A stretch of DNA of 36,251 nt from Bacteroidia bacterium. GTDB lineage: Bacteria; Bacteroidota; Bacteroidia; Bacteroidales; Azobacteroidaceae. The stretch lies in the NCBI GenBank assembly GCA_025996865.1, contig BNTV01000045.1:1-36251 (forward strand). Reading direction: 5' to 3'. Of this stretch, positions 35,379 to 36,251 are shown one piece after another. The position numbers and the translations under genes were made by a program. Position 1 is the stretch's first letter. Every line of letters starts with the position of its first letter. Under the pieces are notes generated by a model. It saw nothing but the letters and a program-made list of their open reading frames with translations, ran no database searches and was not told where the DNA came from.

Positions 35379-35615
35379 ATGGAAGCAACAAAAATAGACG
35401 GCGAAAAAGGCAAAAAACTACGTTTTATGACCTTTATTATTCCTGTGTTTGCGCATTATTTCAAAATGAACGAACAGGAAGCATACCGCTATTTAAAAAA
35501 ATACGGCGGGTTGGACTATCTAAACGAATGTTGGTGGGCATTGCATACCGACAATCCTTTTTGGGCAGCAAGAGATATGCTTAAAGTTTGTCAAAACAAT
35601 GGAGGTTTGAGATGA
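35379..35615 (+). CDS. DUF3791 family small protein
   Basis: A 78-residue protein of the DUF3791 type: FIIPVFAHYFKMNEQEAYRYL, then GGLDYLNECWWALHTDN, a compact helical domain. These proteins regularly precede DUF3990 proteins in Bacteroidota and Firmicutes; the pair behaves like a two-gene toxin-antitoxin-type unit, though that is not demonstrated. The stop overlaps the start of the DUF3990 gene by four bases (ATGA), and a GGAGG-like site precedes that start. The gene itself looks intact and has a strong predicted promoter. Confidence 0.85.
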   Translation: MEATKIDGEKGKKLRFMTFIIPVFAHYFKMNEQEAYRYLKKYGGLDYLNECWWALHTDNPFWAARDMLKVCQNNGGLR

Positions 35616-36128
35616 TAGTTTTTCACGGCAGTTATACAGAATTTGACACCATTGATTTGAGCAAATGTTTGCCTCTACGCGATTTTGGACAGGGTTTTTA
35701 TGTTACCAAATTTTACGAACAGGCAAATCGAAACCAAAAAGCCTGCACACAATTATGATATTGTAGAAGGTCCCGTTGCAGATGATGATATTGCACAAAG
35801 AATCTTCGACTATTTGGACGGCAATATTACAAAGCAAGATTTTTTACAGGAATTGAAATTTAAACATACACCTTCGCACCAAATAGCACTTTGCACCGTT
35901 GAGTCGCTGCAAATGATAGAGCCGACAAAAAGAAAAAAATACAAAAGAATGATTGACGAAAATATTACTCAATCGCTTGTTGCAGATTACAATTTTGAAG
36001 AACAAAAGGCTATTGATATTTATTTTGAATCGAATACCTACAAACAACTGATAGACAATTCCACCAAACTCTGCGAAAAAGATTGGCAAGAAATTTATGA
36101 AATGTTGAAAACAGAATTGAAGTTTTAG
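35612..36128 (+). pseudogene. DUF3990 family gene with internal deletion and frameshift
   Basis: The first 48 codons (35612-35758) give the start of a DUF3990 protein (MIVFHGSYTEFDTIDL, then RDFGQGFYVTKFYEQA), a family I recall as ADP-ribosyltransferase-like. They then run into a stop. A second frame picks up the family's later part (HNYDIVEGPVADDDIAQRIFDYL, then HQIALCTVESLQ) and continues to 36128. The last 60 residues (ending WQEIYEMLKTELKF) resemble a second DUF3791-like protein fused on. The middle of the DUF3990 domain is missing, so I infer an internal deletion of perhaps 50 codons plus a frame change near 35745. The N-terminal fragment retains the His-Gly-Ser-Tyr motif but cannot be functional alone. 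Confidence 0.75.
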
Positions 36129-36147
36129 GAGTCGTCAATAAATAAAT

Positions 36148-36251
36148 CTAACAATTAGGTTGAATACAATAGTTCCAATCACTGTGAAAACTACTTCTTA
36201 TTATCTTGCATTTTGCCAGTTCCTCATCGCTAATTTTTATTCCTGTTTCAT
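36148..36251 (-). mobile_element. Transposase C-terminus, cut by the right window edge
   Basis: The minus-strand frame entering from the right edge reads ETGIKISDEELAKCKIIRSS, then FHSDWNYCIQPN and a stop at 36150-36148. The FH-x-x-WNY ending resembles the C-terminus of ISAzo13-type (Rhodopirellula) DDE transposases, which end in an FHGEWNYTI-like segment. Only 33 residues are visible, so the family is tentative. Confidence 0.5.

Overview
The window reads as a Bacteroidota (Bacteroidales-like) chromosome. The evidence is a SusC/SusD pair, a hybrid two-component regulator, many SPII lipoproteins, repeated promoters of the Bacteroidota type (TTTG, about 19 bases, TAnnTTTG), and a remnant of a type IX secretion sorting domain. 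No rRNA, tRNA or CRISPR array was seen.

Left part (1-6.3 kb). The tail of a PD-(D/E)XK nuclease gene cut by the window edge is followed by a secreted GH2 beta-galactosidase-type enzyme. A decayed small lipoprotein gene comes next, then a standalone glycine-cleavage gene gcvT with its own promoter. Convergent to gcvT is a three-gene operon: ECF sigma factor, small membrane protein (likely anti-sigma), DUF4252 protein.

Defence and accessory island (6.3-18.3 kb, all minus strand, visibly more AT-rich than its flanks). Reading in transcription order from the right: a toxin-antitoxin pair whose toxin is frameshifted; an XRE-type controller; a single-chain nuclease-methyltransferase-specificity protein; a DGQHR/ParB-like protein; a frameshifted HhH plus PD-(D/E)XK-like protein; and a complete qatABCD anti-phage operon (KAP NTPase, QatB, QueC-like QatC, TatD-like QatD). 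From the XRE gene to qatD the genes are separated by 42 bases at most, so restriction-modification and Qat may be one transcription unit. Downstream lie a RhuM-like stub and an AlbA_2 family gene broken by an internal deletion.

Polysaccharide utilisation locus (18.4-34.8 kb). A divergent HTCS regulator faces GH125, SusC, SusD, two tandem SusE-like lipoproteins, GH76 and GH92. The enzyme set is that of alpha-mannan breakdown. GH76 cuts the alpha-1,6 backbone, GH92 trims side chains, SusC/SusD import oligosaccharides, and GH125 removes alpha-1,6 mannose exo-wise. Two 12-base direct repeats, 21 bases apart and just upstream of the GH125 promoter, are the best candidate operator. A 121-base inverted-repeat element sits between GH125 and susC.

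Right edge (34.8-36.25 kb). This is a decayed region with a T9SS sorting-domain remnant, a DUF3791 gene with a near-perfect promoter, a DUF3990 gene with internal deletion and frameshift, and the end of a transposase running off the window. Broken genes recur in the accessory parts (3.2-3.7, 6.3-8.2, 13.5, 18.07 and 35-36 kb), while the long PUL genes are all intact.
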